From positions 1-12,930 of the forward strand of contig DATAWX010000197.1 of the NCBI GenBank assembly GCA_036266995.1: a stretch of DNA of 12,930 nt, read 5' to 3'. The stretch comes from GCA-003244245 sp036266995 (GTDB lineage Bacteria; Actinomycetota; Actinomycetes; Mycobacteriales; Pseudonocardiaceae). The translations under genes were made by a program, and so were the position numbers. Of the stretch, positions 6,495 through 12,930 are shown piece by piece. Numbering within the stretch: the stretch's first letter is position 1; the number at the start of each line of letters is the position of its first letter. The notes beneath the pieces are model-generated. The model was given only the letters and a program-made list of their open reading frames with translations, was not told where the DNA came from and searched no databases.

Positions 6495-6722
6495 ATGGAC
6501 GCCCCGCTGAGCCAGCGAGACCGCGCTGTTCTCCGGGCCGTCGCCGCTGGCCGTTGCGAGATCTCCGAGACGTTCGGTAGAAACCTGGTCATCGACGGCG
6601 TGTGGTTCGCCGACCAGTTCGCGGGCCCGCGGCTCACCGAGGCCGGCCTGATCATCGCCGGTCCGCAGGGCGGTCCTGCTCGACTCACCGCGTCCGGCCG
6701 GGCGCTGCTCGAGGCAGCGTGA
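6495..6722 (+). CDS. Conserved small actinobacterial protein, possibly winged-helix-like
   Basis: This encodes 75 residues. It starts at ATG 6495, with GGAG seven bases upstream. The sequence opens with a helix (LSQRDRAVLRAVAAGRCEI), has a central segment LVIDGVWFADQFAGPRLTEAGLI, and closes GPARLTASGRALLEA. The LT..G..LL ending with a preceding helix-turn pattern resembles the wing and last helix of small winged-helix proteins, where GRALLEA-type tails are common. I recall similar short proteins in actinobacteria, usually annotated as hypothetical. Too short for a sensory domain; DNA or protein binding is possible but unproven. It is divergent from the receiver gene and convergent with the protease gene, 48 bases apart. 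Confidence 0.7.
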   Translation: MDAPLSQRDRAVLRAVAAGRCEISETFGRNLVIDGVWFADQFAGPRLTEAGLIIAGPQGGPARLTASGRALLEAA

Positions 6723-6755
6723 AGTGGAGATCGAGATGAGCAGCCCCGCGCGCTC

Positions 6756-6770
6756 TACAATCGAAGTATG
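6756..6770 (+). promoter_or_regulatory. Orphan -10-like box next to an ATG
   Basis: TACAAT (6756-6761) followed by six bases and ATG (6768-6770) has the geometry of a leaderless actinobacterial promoter. The frame after this ATG is only the antisense of the protease gene. It may be the surviving front end of a lost gene, or chance. Confidence 0.25.
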
Positions 6771-7823
6771 TTAGCTTCCGGGCAGCTGGCCCAGAACGAC
6801 CATGACGGTGCGGGTTGCGCCCTGCGGGGTGGTCAGGGTGACCGGGACAGTCTGTCCCGGGTCGAGCTTGGCGAGTACCTGGGTGAGCTCGGATGCGAGG
6901 TGCACTGGGGTGTTGTTGACCGCGGTGATCACCTCGCCGGTCTGTATCCCGGCCGCTGCGGCCGGCCCGCCAGGGACCACGCTGACTACGCCGATGCCGA
7001 CCGGCTGGCCGGCCGGGTCCACCACGGTGGTCACCTGGGCACCGAGCTGGGCGCGATGAGAGTTGACCACGTGGCCGTTGTCTGCGATGAGCTGCCCGGC
7101 GATGTCGGTGACAACGTTGTTGGGAATTGCGAAACCGATGCCCGGCGCGGGGGCAGTTCCACCGCCATCTCCCGCTGGCTCGAGCGCGGCCAGGGTAGGT
7201 ACGCCGATGACGTCGCCGGCGAGGTTGACGAGCGCGCCGCCGCTGTTTCCAGGGTTGATCGAGGCACTGGTTTGGATGGCCTCGGGCAGCGTCGCGCCTG
7301 GGGAGGAGCCCCCGGCGGGTTCGGTGACGGTACGGCCGGTGGCCGAGATGATCCCGTCGGTGACGCTGCCGGTCAGACCCAGTGGGTTGCCCATGGCCAT
7401 CACGATGTCGCCGACTTGCAGTCTGGCGGAGTCACCGAAGTGCGCTGGGTGCACCGGGGACGGCGGGTGGTCGAGCTTGATGACGGCGAGGTCGTCGGGT
7501 GGGTAGGTACCGATCAGGGTGGCCGGGATTGCTTGCGGGTTGTCAGCCAGACGCACCTGGAACTTCCTCGCCTGGCCCACCACATGTGCGTTGGTGACGA
7601 TGTTGCCCTGGGTGTCGAAGACAATGCCCGAGCCGAGGGCACGGTCAGTGGTGATTTGCACAACTGATGGCAGCACTTTCTGCACCACGCTGACGTAAGC
7701 CTGTTCCAAGTTCTGCGCGTTAGGCGGCGCCCCGGTAGACGACCCGCTGGTGGCCGTGACACCACTGGAACAGCCGCTGAGGATCAGCACGGCGATAGCT
7801 ATCGCACCGGCCAGTATCCTCAT
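6771..7823 (-). CDS. HtrA/DegP-like PDZ serine protease, lipoprotein
   Basis: This encodes 350 residues. ATG 7823 is chosen because GGGGA lies seven bases upstream and it directly begins a lipoprotein signal (MRILAGAIAIAVLILSGC, lipid on Cys18); an upstream in-frame start at 7883 would add 20 residues before the signal. A Ser/Thr/Gly linker (19-35) leads to a trypsin-like protease domain (about 40-250) with the triad His80 (NIVTNAHVV), Asp111 (PDDLAVIKL) and Ser194 (INPGNSGGAL). A PDZ domain follows (about 255-345; VSVVPGGPAAAAGIQTGEVI). Such proteases degrade or refold damaged extracytoplasmic proteins. With a single PDZ and a lipid anchor rather than a transmembrane helix, it is a variant of the usual actinobacterial membrane HtrA. 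Convergent with the 6495 gene and divergent from the dehydrogenase. Confidence 0.93.
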   Translation of the reverse strand: MRILAGAIAIAVLILSGCSSGVTATSGSSTGAPPNAQNLEQAYVSVVQKVLPSVVQITTDRALGSGIVFDTQGNIVTNAHVVGQARKFQVRLADNPQAIPATLIGTYPPDDLAVIKLDHPPSPVHPAHFGDSARLQVGDIVMAMGNPLGLTGSVTDGIISATGRTVTEPAGGSSPGATLPEAIQTSASINPGNSGGALVNLAGDVIGVPTLAALEPAGDGGGTAPAPGIGFAIPNNVVTDIAGQLIADNGHVVNSHRAQLGAQVTTVVDPAGQPVGIGVVSVVPGGPAAAAGIQTGEVITAVNNTPVHLASELTQVLAKLDPGQTVPVTLTTPQGATRTVMVVLGQLPGS

Positions 7824-7886
7824 GTCGATCTCCCCTCGGGTCTGGCTTTTGAATAGCGTTGTGCACTGCCCGCGTGGGGGCATCGT

Positions 7887-7917
7887 GGCCAGCGGCCATC
7901 GTTGTCTGCCGCTGGCC
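7887..7917. promoter_or_regulatory. Stem-loop, 10-bp perfect stem, in the protease leader
   Basis: GGCCAGCGGC (7887-7896) pairs perfectly with GCCGCTGGCC (7908-7917) around an 11-base loop. It lies 64-94 bases upstream of the protease start and just downstream of a possible promoter at 7950-7921. It could be an mRNA leader hairpin or a spaced operator. There is no U-run on either strand. Confidence 0.4.
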
Positions 7918-7920
7918 GCA

Positions 7921-7950
7921 ATCCTCGGATTCCTGCTGGCCGGTAGTCAA
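7921..7950 (-). promoter_or_regulatory. Possible promoter of the protease gene
   Basis: On the minus strand TTGACT (7950-7945) is followed after 18 bases by GAGGAT (7926-7921). The -35 is a near match to the vegetative sigma consensus; the -10 matches only at the key second and last positions. Position is sensible, about 100 bases before ATG 7823. Confidence 0.35.
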
Positions 7951-8023
7951 ATTAGGTGCTCGCCGTGAAGACGGAAAAAGGCTTCGAGGCGATCATGTAT
8001 GAGCACCACAGTCAGGGGTAAGA

Positions 8024-8046
8024 CGTGAGGACACGGTGTCCTGACG
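8024..8046. promoter_or_regulatory. Operator-like palindrome upstream of the dehydrogenase
   Basis: The core AGGACACGGTGTCCT (8028-8042) is a perfect 7-1-7 inverted repeat. After one mismatch each side it extends by three more pairs (CGT...ACG) to 23 bp. It lies 61-84 bases before the start at 8108, a typical site for a dimeric regulator of TetR, GntR or MarR type. The regulator is not in the window. Confidence 0.45.
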
Positions 8047-8107
8047 GTGGCCCGCCCATCAGGTCATCGTCCGCAGTGGTGATGGCCGCCGGCAGGAAAA
8101 GGACGCC

Positions 8108-9280
8108 ATGAAAGCTGTCGTATTCGCGGACACTCGATCGGTCCTGGTGGACGAGGTTTCCGATGCGGTGGTGGAGGAGCCCAGCGACGTAGTGGTCCGG
8201 GTGACCTCCAGTGCGATTTGCGGGACCGACCTGCACATGTACGACGGCCGCACCGGTGCCACCGCGGGCCTGGTGTTGGGGCATGAACCGCTTGGCGTCG
8301 TCGAGCAGGTCGGCTCGGCGGTGGAGCTGGTGAAGGCCGGCGACCGGGTGGTGATCCCGACTCACCTGTACTGCGGGGTGTGCGTGAACTGCGCCCGCGG
8401 CTACTCCGCGGCCTGCCTGCGGGTACGTCCTGGGGGGTTCGGCGCCGCCTACGGCTACGCCGGGATGGGCCCCTACCGCGGAGCGCAGGCCGAACTGCTG
8501 CGGGTGCCCTTCGCCGACGCCAACTGCATCCCGGTGCCGGGCGACCCGGGCGACGATCGGGAGGACGACTTCGTGCTGCTCGCAGACGCGTTCGTCACTG
8601 GGTGGCACGCCACCGAGCTGGCCGCGGTGCGCGCCGGGTGCACGGTTGCGGTGTTCGGCGCGGGCGCCGTCGGCCTCCTGGCGGCCTACAGCGCGCTGCT
8701 CAAAGGCGCGGCCGAGGTCTATGTCGTCGACGCCGTACCCGAGCGGCTGGACAAGGCCGGGGAACTGGGCGCCACCCCGGTCGACTACCGGACGGGCGAT
8801 CCGGTCGAGCAGATCCGGCAGCTCCGCCGGAACGCGGGGCTCCCGATCGGCGAGGAGGCCATGGGTGGGGTGCACCATGGAATTGACGCGGTCGGCTTCC
8901 AGGCTCACGACCGCGCGGAAGCCAGGGCGGAGAATCCCACCCAGGTCATCGAGGACCTGGCCCGACTGATCAACCCCACCGGGCATCTCGGTATCGCAGG
9001 TGTGTACGCCGAGAAGGATCTCCACCCGGCCGCGGCGGGGCACCCAGACGGTCGTCTTACCGTGCCCTGGGCGACGTTGTTCAGCAAAGGAATCTCGGTC
9101 AACTTCGGCCGCACCCACGATCGCCGCTACACCACCCTGCTGCGCGATCTCATCGTCTCCGGCCGCGCCAGACCCGGAGTCATCGTGACCCACCACGGCC
9201 ACCTCGATAACGCAGCTGCGCTTTATCAGCAGTTCGACCAACGCGCCAACGGTGTCATCAAGGCCGTCCTGTGCCCTTAG
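8108..9280 (+). CDS. Zinc-dependent alcohol dehydrogenase, formaldehyde-dehydrogenase-like
   Basis: This encodes 390 residues, a medium-chain dehydrogenase/reductase. An N-terminal GroES-like catalytic domain carries Cys38 (ICGTDLH) and His59-Glu60 (GHEPLG) for the catalytic zinc. Four structural-zinc cysteines follow (Cys89, 92, 95, 103; YCGVCVNC). A Rossmann domain has GAGAVG at 184-189 and Asp208 (YVVDA) after strand 2, favouring NAD over NADP. The length, the insertion around 104-150 and the long segment at about 255-310 are features of the glutathione-independent formaldehyde dehydrogenase subgroup, so oxidation or dismutation of aldehydes is the likely reaction; the real substrate is unknown. 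AAAGGA sits four bases before ATG 8108. Its stop overlaps the next gene by 10 bases, so the two are co-transcribed. A palindrome at 8024-8046 suggests inducible control. Confidence 0.9.
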   Translation: MKAVVFADTRSVLVDEVSDAVVEEPSDVVVRVTSSAICGTDLHMYDGRTGATAGLVLGHEPLGVVEQVGSAVELVKAGDRVVIPTHLYCGVCVNCARGYSAACLRVRPGGFGAAYGYAGMGPYRGAQAELLRVPFADANCIPVPGDPGDDREDDFVLLADAFVTGWHATELAAVRAGCTVAVFGAGAVGLLAAYSALLKGAAEVYVVDAVPERLDKAGELGATPVDYRTGDPVEQIRQLRRNAGLPIGEEAMGGVHHGIDAVGFQAHDRAEARAENPTQVIEDLARLINPTGHLGIAGVYAEKDLHPAAAGHPDGRLTVPWATLFSKGISVNFGRTHDRRYTTLLRDLIVSGRARPGVIVTHHGHLDNAAALYQQFDQRANGVIKAVLCP

Positions 9281-9969
9281 GAACTCACCGCCGGCGTAAC
9301 GTGCCGCTCACCGTCCTCGCCGCCGCGCTGACCTTTGGCACGGGCGCGATGGACGTCGCCGGCATCACCCGGCTCGGTGGCGTGTTCAGCAGCGTCATGA
9401 CCGGCAACCTGGTGCTTCTGGGCTTGGCCGCCGCCCGCCTGTCCGGTGAGCTGGCCGCGCACACGGCATTGGCCTTCGCCGGCTACGTCACCGGCGCCGC
9501 CGTCGGCACCTGGATCGCTGGGCCGCCACGCCCACGCGAGCAAACGTGGCCCGTCGCTGTCACCCTGACACTGGTGGTGGAGCTCGCGGTGCTAGGCGTG
9601 TTCAGCACAGGATGGGAGCTCACTCACGGCCAGCCCACCGGTGGCCCACAACTGGTTCTGGTCGTGGTTGCCACGCTGGGGATGGGACTCCAAAGCGCCG
9701 CGGTGCGCGCTCTCGGCACGACGGTGTCCACCACCTATCTCACCGGCACCCTCACCGGGGTGGTTGCCTCTCTGGTCGCCACGCACCGACCTCGTCATAT
9801 CGATCACCGCGGCGTCGCGGTGCTCACCGCCGTGGTCGCCGGCGCCGCCGTCGGCGGAGTGCTCATCCTCACCGCCCCTGCCGTCCTCCCCGCACTGCCA
9901 CTCGCCACACTCACCGGCGTCGTCGCCGCGGCCGCCTATCACCACACCCACGAGGTAATCACGAAGTAA
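9271..9969 (+). CDS. DUF1275/YoaK-family membrane protein
   Basis: This encodes 232 residues. It starts at GTG 9271, inside the 3' end of the dehydrogenase gene (10-base overlap), with AAGG about seven bases upstream; GTG 9301 is a possible alternative. About six hydrophobic helices are visible. The family signature is clear near the N-terminus: FGTGAMDVAG, then LGGVFSSVMTGNLVLLGLA, the DUF1275 hallmark, and a second half-repeat TVSTTYLTGTLTGVVASL. This internal duplication of a TGNL/TGTL motif is normal for the family. Function is unknown; it is an integral membrane protein. Coupling to a dehydrogenase suggests a shared stress or substrate-transport role, which is inference only. Its 3' end overlaps the convergent hydrolase gene by 11 bases. 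Confidence 0.88.
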   Translation: MPLGTHRRRNVPLTVLAAALTFGTGAMDVAGITRLGGVFSSVMTGNLVLLGLAAARLSGELAAHTALAFAGYVTGAAVGTWIAGPPRPREQTWPVAVTLTLVVELAVLGVFSTGWELTHGQPTGGPQLVLVVVATLGMGLQSAAVRALGTTVSTTYLTGTLTGVVASLVATHRPRHIDHRGVAVLTAVVAGAAVGGVLILTAPAVLPALPLATLTGVVAAAAYHHTHEVITK

Positions 9970-10933
9970 CGCGAGGGAGTGCTCTGCGCAGGCCGTCGCT
10001 GCCCGCGGTGGTTCTCCCGCTGAAGCCCTGCCCGGCGCATTGTGCCCATTCCGCATCCGTGATCGTGTCTCGTTCAGCCGGAAGGTAATGGCTGAGGATG
10101 AGTTCGTGGACTCGCGCGCGTTCGGCGACGCTGCCGACCTGGGTGACATCGGTGTGCAGCGCAGCCATCCGCTCCAGGGCGGCACCGGTGATGCCGTGGC
10201 TCTTGAGGTAAGCGAGGTCGGCAACCTGGTGGACGAGGATATCGGCACCCTGGGCCAGCGCGATCAGATCGTCGTTCACAGTGGTGTCGCCAGAGAACAC
10301 GACCGAGCCATCCGCGGTGTCGAAACGGTACGCCAGAGCCGGAACCGCCCGACCGTGCGTCACGGCGACGGTGGTGACCTTGACCACTCCATCATCGACA
10401 ACGACGACCGGAACCTGGGCGATGCCGTCGGTCCTGGCCCGAACCTGAATGTCGATTGCCCGGACGAGCGCGCCCGCATCCGGCATGCGGGCGTCCAGCG
10501 GCATGACGTTCAGATGGTAGGCGTAGCCGGCGAGGATGTTCTCGACCAAATCCGTCGTGCCGGGGACCGGTAGTTCCGGATGAATCGTCGTCTCACGATG
10601 GAACACGGCATCACCGGCAGGTATGGCTTCGGGTCGCGCGGGTCCGTAGACCCGGATTGGTGCGAGCGGACCGTTATCGCCTACCCGGACGCCCCATGGG
10701 TAAAGGAGCATGCCGGCTAGATCACCGGTGTGGTCGGCATGAAGGTGGGTGAGGAACAAGCCTTCCAGACGGGAGAAATCGAGTCCCGCGTTGGCGAAGG
10801 CGGACGGCGACCCCCGACCGCAGTCGATGACGAAGACTCGTTCGTTGACGATGAGCGCTGACGAGATCCCCGCACGCCCGGCGACAGGCATGGGTGCTCC
10901 CGCCGTTCCAAGCAGCACCAATTCGGTTGTCAT
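9959..10933 (-). CDS. Metallo-beta-lactamase-fold hydrolase, RNase Z/arylsulfatase-like
   Basis: This encodes 324 residues from ATG 10933, preceded by GAGGGG two to three bases before the start codon. In-frame codons continue back to 11422 but cross a tandem repeat and Arg-rich sequence, so the longer form is rejected. Metal ligands: His63, His65, Asp67, His68 (LTHLHADHTGDL), His193 (VTHGRAVPALAYRF), Asp216 (VFSGDTT) and His282 (LILSHYLPAE), the complete dinuclear-zinc set of the RNase Z/ELAC-like branch. A segment at about 75-180 carries the extra variable insert of the arylsulfatase-type members. True tRNase Z enzymes have a flexible exosite arm that I do not see, so a small-molecule phosphodiesterase or ester hydrolase is more likely. 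Likely cytoplasmic; no signal peptide. Confidence 0.88.
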   Translation of the reverse strand: MTTELVLLGTAGAPMPVAGRAGISSALIVNERVFVIDCGRGSPSAFANAGLDFSRLEGLFLTHLHADHTGDLAGMLLYPWGVRVGDNGPLAPIRVYGPARPEAIPAGDAVFHRETTIHPELPVPGTTDLVENILAGYAYHLNVMPLDARMPDAGALVRAIDIQVRARTDGIAQVPVVVVDDGVVKVTTVAVTHGRAVPALAYRFDTADGSVVFSGDTTVNDDLIALAQGADILVHQVADLAYLKSHGITGAALERMAALHTDVTQVGSVAERARVHELILSHYLPAERDTITDAEWAQCAGQGFSGRTTAGSDGLRRALPRVTS

Positions 10934-11033
10934 GTCCCCTCTTCTCTCCTGCTGCCTCGCTTGTGATCCGGGTGCATCGTGGCCCAGGCCACCGGGAGGC
11001 CGCGTCAGCGCCGGGTCCGGCCAGCGGGCTTCG

Positions 11034-11081
11034 CGCCGGGTCACGTTCGTATGAATACGCCGGGTCACGTTCTTATGAATG
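11034..11081. repeat. 24-bp tandem direct repeat, two copies
   Basis: Two head-to-tail 24-base units (11034-11057 and 11058-11081) share 22 of 24 positions; each begins CGCCGGGTCACGTTC and ends with TATGAAT. A further partial copy of the first nine bases (CGCCGGGTC) occurs at 11009-11017, in step with the repeat period (25 and 24 bases). The array lies 100-148 bases upstream of the hydrolase start and upstream of the sensor-kinase relic. Phased direct repeats at one-turn multiples are typical of regulator sites; local replication slippage is the alternative. Confidence 0.6.
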
Positions 11082-11315
11082 GTCGCCTTGGCCCTCGAAT
11101 AGGTGTAGCACGGTGCGAGGGGGTCCGACCGTGGGTAGAGGTGTCGGATGGGGGCAGGCGGGTGCTGCCGAGATCCTCCCGTTCGGGCCGACGGCCGACG
11201 GCCGGATCTACGACCTGGAGCGGTTGCGGGACGCCCAGGCACGTCCGGCAGCGGCTCCGGTCCGCACTGGCGAACATGATTTCCGCTGCGACTGCTACCG
11301 CCGTCGCTGCTTGTG

Positions 11316-11589
11316 GGTCGCGATGGACCTCGAAAATGCGCGTGGAGGGGCGGTCGCCCGAACGTGTCGAGGTCAGCGCGTACTCCGTCATCGCCGAGGC
11401 GCTGACCAACGCGGCCAAGCACGCGCGCGCCGCGGCCTCACGGTTATCGTCGAAGCCGCCGACGCCGACGCCGTCCTGCGCGTCGCGGTCGGCGGCCGAA
11501 TCTTTCTCGACAGCCCACGCGGGGCAGGGACCTGCCTGCGCGTGGAGCTCCCGCTTCGCGCCGAGAACGGCGCCGTCAGCTCCCGCTGA
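11316..11589 (+). pseudogene. C-terminal relic of a two-component sensor kinase
   Basis: The frame at 11336-11431 reads MRVEGRSPERVEVSAYSVIA, then EALTNAAKHARA, the N-box of DevS/NarL-partner type histidine kinases (EALTNAAKHA). The reading then shifts near 11436 to LTVIVEAADADAVLRVAV and continues GGRIFLDSPRGAGTCLRVELPL to TGA 11587-11589. Compared with the family, one frameshift is present. About 30 residues containing the Asp-Gly-G G1 box (normally DDGVGG...G) are missing between LRVAV and GGRIFLDSP. A short VAMDLE piece at about 11316 may belong to it in another frame. The dimerisation/phospho-acceptor His region is not recognisable. It cannot bind ATP normally and is a pseudogene. Its end overlaps the convergent transporter gene by 14 bases. 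Confidence 0.65.
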
Positions 11590-12751
11590 CCGTGGGCTGG
11601 AAGAGGTACCCGCGGTGACTGCCCTGTGCGGTACGGATCGCGACGGTGATCCACGCGGCCACGAGCAGGACGTAGAGCACGACCGAGGCGACGGTGAACA
11701 GGTCGGCGTGGATCCGCGCCGACAGAGCACTGGTCCCGGTGACGACCGTGCCGACGGGGAAGGTGAAGCTCCACCAGGTCAGGGCGAACGGCAGCTTCTG
11801 CCGGGCGGTGCGCAGGGTGAGCGCCGCGGCGAGCGCCATCCACATCGCGGCGAAACCCCACGTGGGTACGCCGTAGAACAGGCCGAAAGCGGATGCGGCC
11901 TGGCCATAGGGTGGGGGCAGGGCGCCGGCGGTATCGCTGGCGAGCAGGTTGACGGCGGTGATCGACTGCCCGAGCGGACCGAGGACGATCCACACCGTCG
12001 GCACACTCGCCGCGATCCCGGTTTTGTACACCACCAGCCGCCGCCAGACCTGCGGGACGATGAACAGAGTCGCGAACAGGCTGATGCCGAACATCGCATA
12101 GCAGGCCATCAGCATCCCGAGGCGGAGCTGACCCTCGGGCAAGTGCGGGATGAGCAGCGCGCCGTCAGCCGCGGAGACCATCGGTGGCACGACGGGCATG
12201 AGCCAAGCGGCGGCGGCGCTGTCGGGCTTGATGTCGTGGGTGGTCATCATCCGGAACGGGATCCAGATGGTGGTGATCAGCCCGAGGGCGGTGCCAGCAA
12301 TCCAGAGGGCCCAATCGACGGTCAGCGCGGGGGTGAGGCCGATCCAGTCCTTGCCCAGCAGCAGGGCCCCGTCGCCAACGGTCATCAAGGCCATCGGCGG
12401 GGCCCCCCAGAACTGCGCCATCACCGGATCGCGGGCGTAGCCCTTCGCGGTCTCGCGGTACCGGGTCCAGTGCACCATCCATGCCCCGCTGAGCGCGACG
12501 AGCATCACTGCGGCGAAAACCCAGACGGTGGTGGCGGCGGTGCGGAGACCGGGGAACTGCACCGGCAGGATGGCGGCGGCGTTGGCCACGATGCCGGTGC
12601 CCATAATCGAGGCGAACCAGTTCGGGCCCAGGTTCGCGAACAGGTCAAACGGGCGCTCGAGGTCGCGCAATGGCCCACGCCGCCGCGATCCGCGGCGGGC
12701 GTGGGGTGGATGCGATCCGGGCGGGTCCGCGGCAGTGATCGTGCTCGTCAT
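11576..12751 (-). CDS. TDT-family (TehA/SLAC1-like) membrane transporter
   Basis: This encodes 391 residues from ATG 12751. A basic cytoplasmic N-terminus (to about 35) precedes the signature LGPNWFASIMGTGIVANAAA of the tellurite-resistance/dicarboxylate transporter family. About ten hydrophobic helices follow. Length and motif order fit bacterial actinomycete members, and LTWWSFTFPVGTV near residue 320 is another family hallmark. Members move anions such as C4-dicarboxylates, sulfite, chloride or nitrate; the substrate here cannot be read from the sequence. The ribosome binding site is weak (GGGCGGG). It starts 19 bases after the stop of the upstream aquaporin-family gene, so the two form one transcription unit. 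The 3' end is convergent with the sensor-kinase relic. Confidence 0.88.
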   Translation of the reverse strand: MTSTITAADPPGSHPPHARRGSRRRGPLRDLERPFDLFANLGPNWFASIMGTGIVANAAAILPVQFPGLRTAATTVWVFAAVMLVALSGAWMVHWTRYRETAKGYARDPVMAQFWGAPPMALMTVGDGALLLGKDWIGLTPALTVDWALWIAGTALGLITTIWIPFRMMTTHDIKPDSAAAAWLMPVVPPMVSAADGALLIPHLPEGQLRLGMLMACYAMFGISLFATLFIVPQVWRRLVVYKTGIAASVPTVWIVLGPLGQSITAVNLLASDTAGALPPPYGQAASAFGLFYGVPTWGFAAMWMALAAALTLRTARQKLPFALTWWSFTFPVGTVVTGTSALSARIHADLFTVASVVLYVLLVAAWITVAIRTAQGSHRGYLFQPTVSGS

Positions 12752-12770
12752 GGTCCCGCCCCCGAGTGGA

Positions 12771-12929
12771 TCATTTGTCGTCGGGATTGAGGGTGAGGAA
12801 GGCGAGTCCGGCGGCGGCGCCGGCGATAATCTGGGCTAGGAGGTAGGTCCACAGGGTGGCCCAGGCGAACAGGCCGATGGCGGCGCCGCCGATGGCCACG
12901 GCGGGGTTGAACACGCCTCCGGAGATGGC
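12771..12929 (-). CDS. C-terminus of an aquaporin/MIP-family channel (5' end outside window)
   Basis: Fifty-two C-terminal residues, ending at TGA 12773-12771, begin AISGGVFNPAVAIGGAAIG and end LAFLTLNPDDK. ISGG.FNPA is the NPA half-helix motif of major intrinsic proteins. Because a single transmembrane helix and the stop follow, this should be the second NPA loop. In classical aquaporins and glycerol facilitators the residue after this NPA is Arg, part of the selectivity filter; here it is Val. Members with NPAV occur among actinobacteria as I recall, of uncertain substrate. The gene lies 19 bases upstream of the TDT transporter start on the same strand. Confidence 0.8.
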   Translation of the reverse strand, partial: AISGGVFNPAVAIGGAAIGLFAWATLWTYLLAQIIAGAAAGLAFLTLNPDDK

Positions 12930-12930
12930 G

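Noticed and set aside
6768..7667. 299-codon open frame antisense to the protease
   Set aside because: The opposite strand has a full catalytic triad and PDZ domain; this frame has shadow composition despite the promoter-like TACAAT before it.
8012..9241. 409-codon frame antisense to the dehydrogenase
   Set aside because: No recognisable motif; the dehydrogenase has zinc ligands and a Rossmann motif in the sense frame.
10934..11422. N-terminal extension of the metallo-hydrolase
   Set aside because: It crosses the tandem repeat and Arg/Pro-rich sequence; ATG 10933 has a Shine-Dalgarno and begins the first beta strand.
10979..12790. 603-codon open frame antisense to the TDT transporter
   Set aside because: Composition is Gly/Glu/Arg/Asp/His repeats without structure; the opposite strand carries an unambiguous transporter.
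1..12930. tRNA, rRNA or CRISPR array
   Set aside because: No cloverleaf with CCA-adjacent acceptor, no rRNA-like sequence and no regularly spaced repeat with unique spacers was seen by eye; the only tandem repeat has no spacer.

Overview
The window is GC-rich with strong third-position GC bias. It encodes actinobacterial-type proteins: lipoproteins, an orphan receiver protein, an Amt/PII pair and a YoaK-type membrane protein. It is most likely a chromosomal segment of a high-GC actinomycete. I cannot name a genus from the sequence; Pseudonocardiales or Frankiales-like taxa would fit.

Layout. (1) 1-1328: the 3' end of an alpha/beta hydrolase, then a complete lipoprotein of unknown function with a WHTH motif. 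(2) About 1330-2985: a patch of gene decay. It holds a scrap of a YbfB-type MFS transporter, a frameshifted unrecognised gene and fragments of an IS701-like transposase. It also holds one intact-looking small gene (1948-2178) with an excellent Shine-Dalgarno sequence, which encodes a 76-residue peptide with a conserved-looking head and a Gly-rich tail. (3) 2986-4084, minus strand: a P-loop kinase gene followed by the 3' half of a second nucleoside-kinase-like gene that has lost its P-loop. (4) 4129-5771: an amt-glnK operon with a 4-base ATGA overlap. The Amt carries Glu where the first pore histidine normally sits. (5) 5821-6722: a stand-alone receiver-domain protein, divergent from a 75-residue conserved small protein. 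(6) 6771-10933: an HtrA-like lipoprotein protease divergent from a zinc alcohol/formaldehyde-type dehydrogenase, which overlaps a DUF1275 (YoaK) membrane protein gene, then a metallo-beta-lactamase-fold hydrolase. (7) 10934-12930: a 24-bp tandem repeat, a degraded sensor-kinase tail, a TDT (TehA/SLAC1-like) transporter and the C-terminus of an aquaporin-family channel.

How the genes work together. The clearest functional unit is ammonium uptake with its PII regulator. The dehydrogenase plus DUF1275 gene is a translationally coupled pair, and the aquaporin and TDT genes form a second two-gene minus-strand unit. Intergenic palindromes before the dehydrogenase, the receiver gene and the Gly-rich peptide gene look like regulator sites.

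The most promising candidate for something undescribed is the small Gly-rich peptide gene at 1948-2178. Its architecture suggests a leader plus variable tail, as in ribosomally made peptides or small surface/secreted peptides, but no intact modifying enzyme is present in the window. No tRNA, rRNA or CRISPR array was seen.
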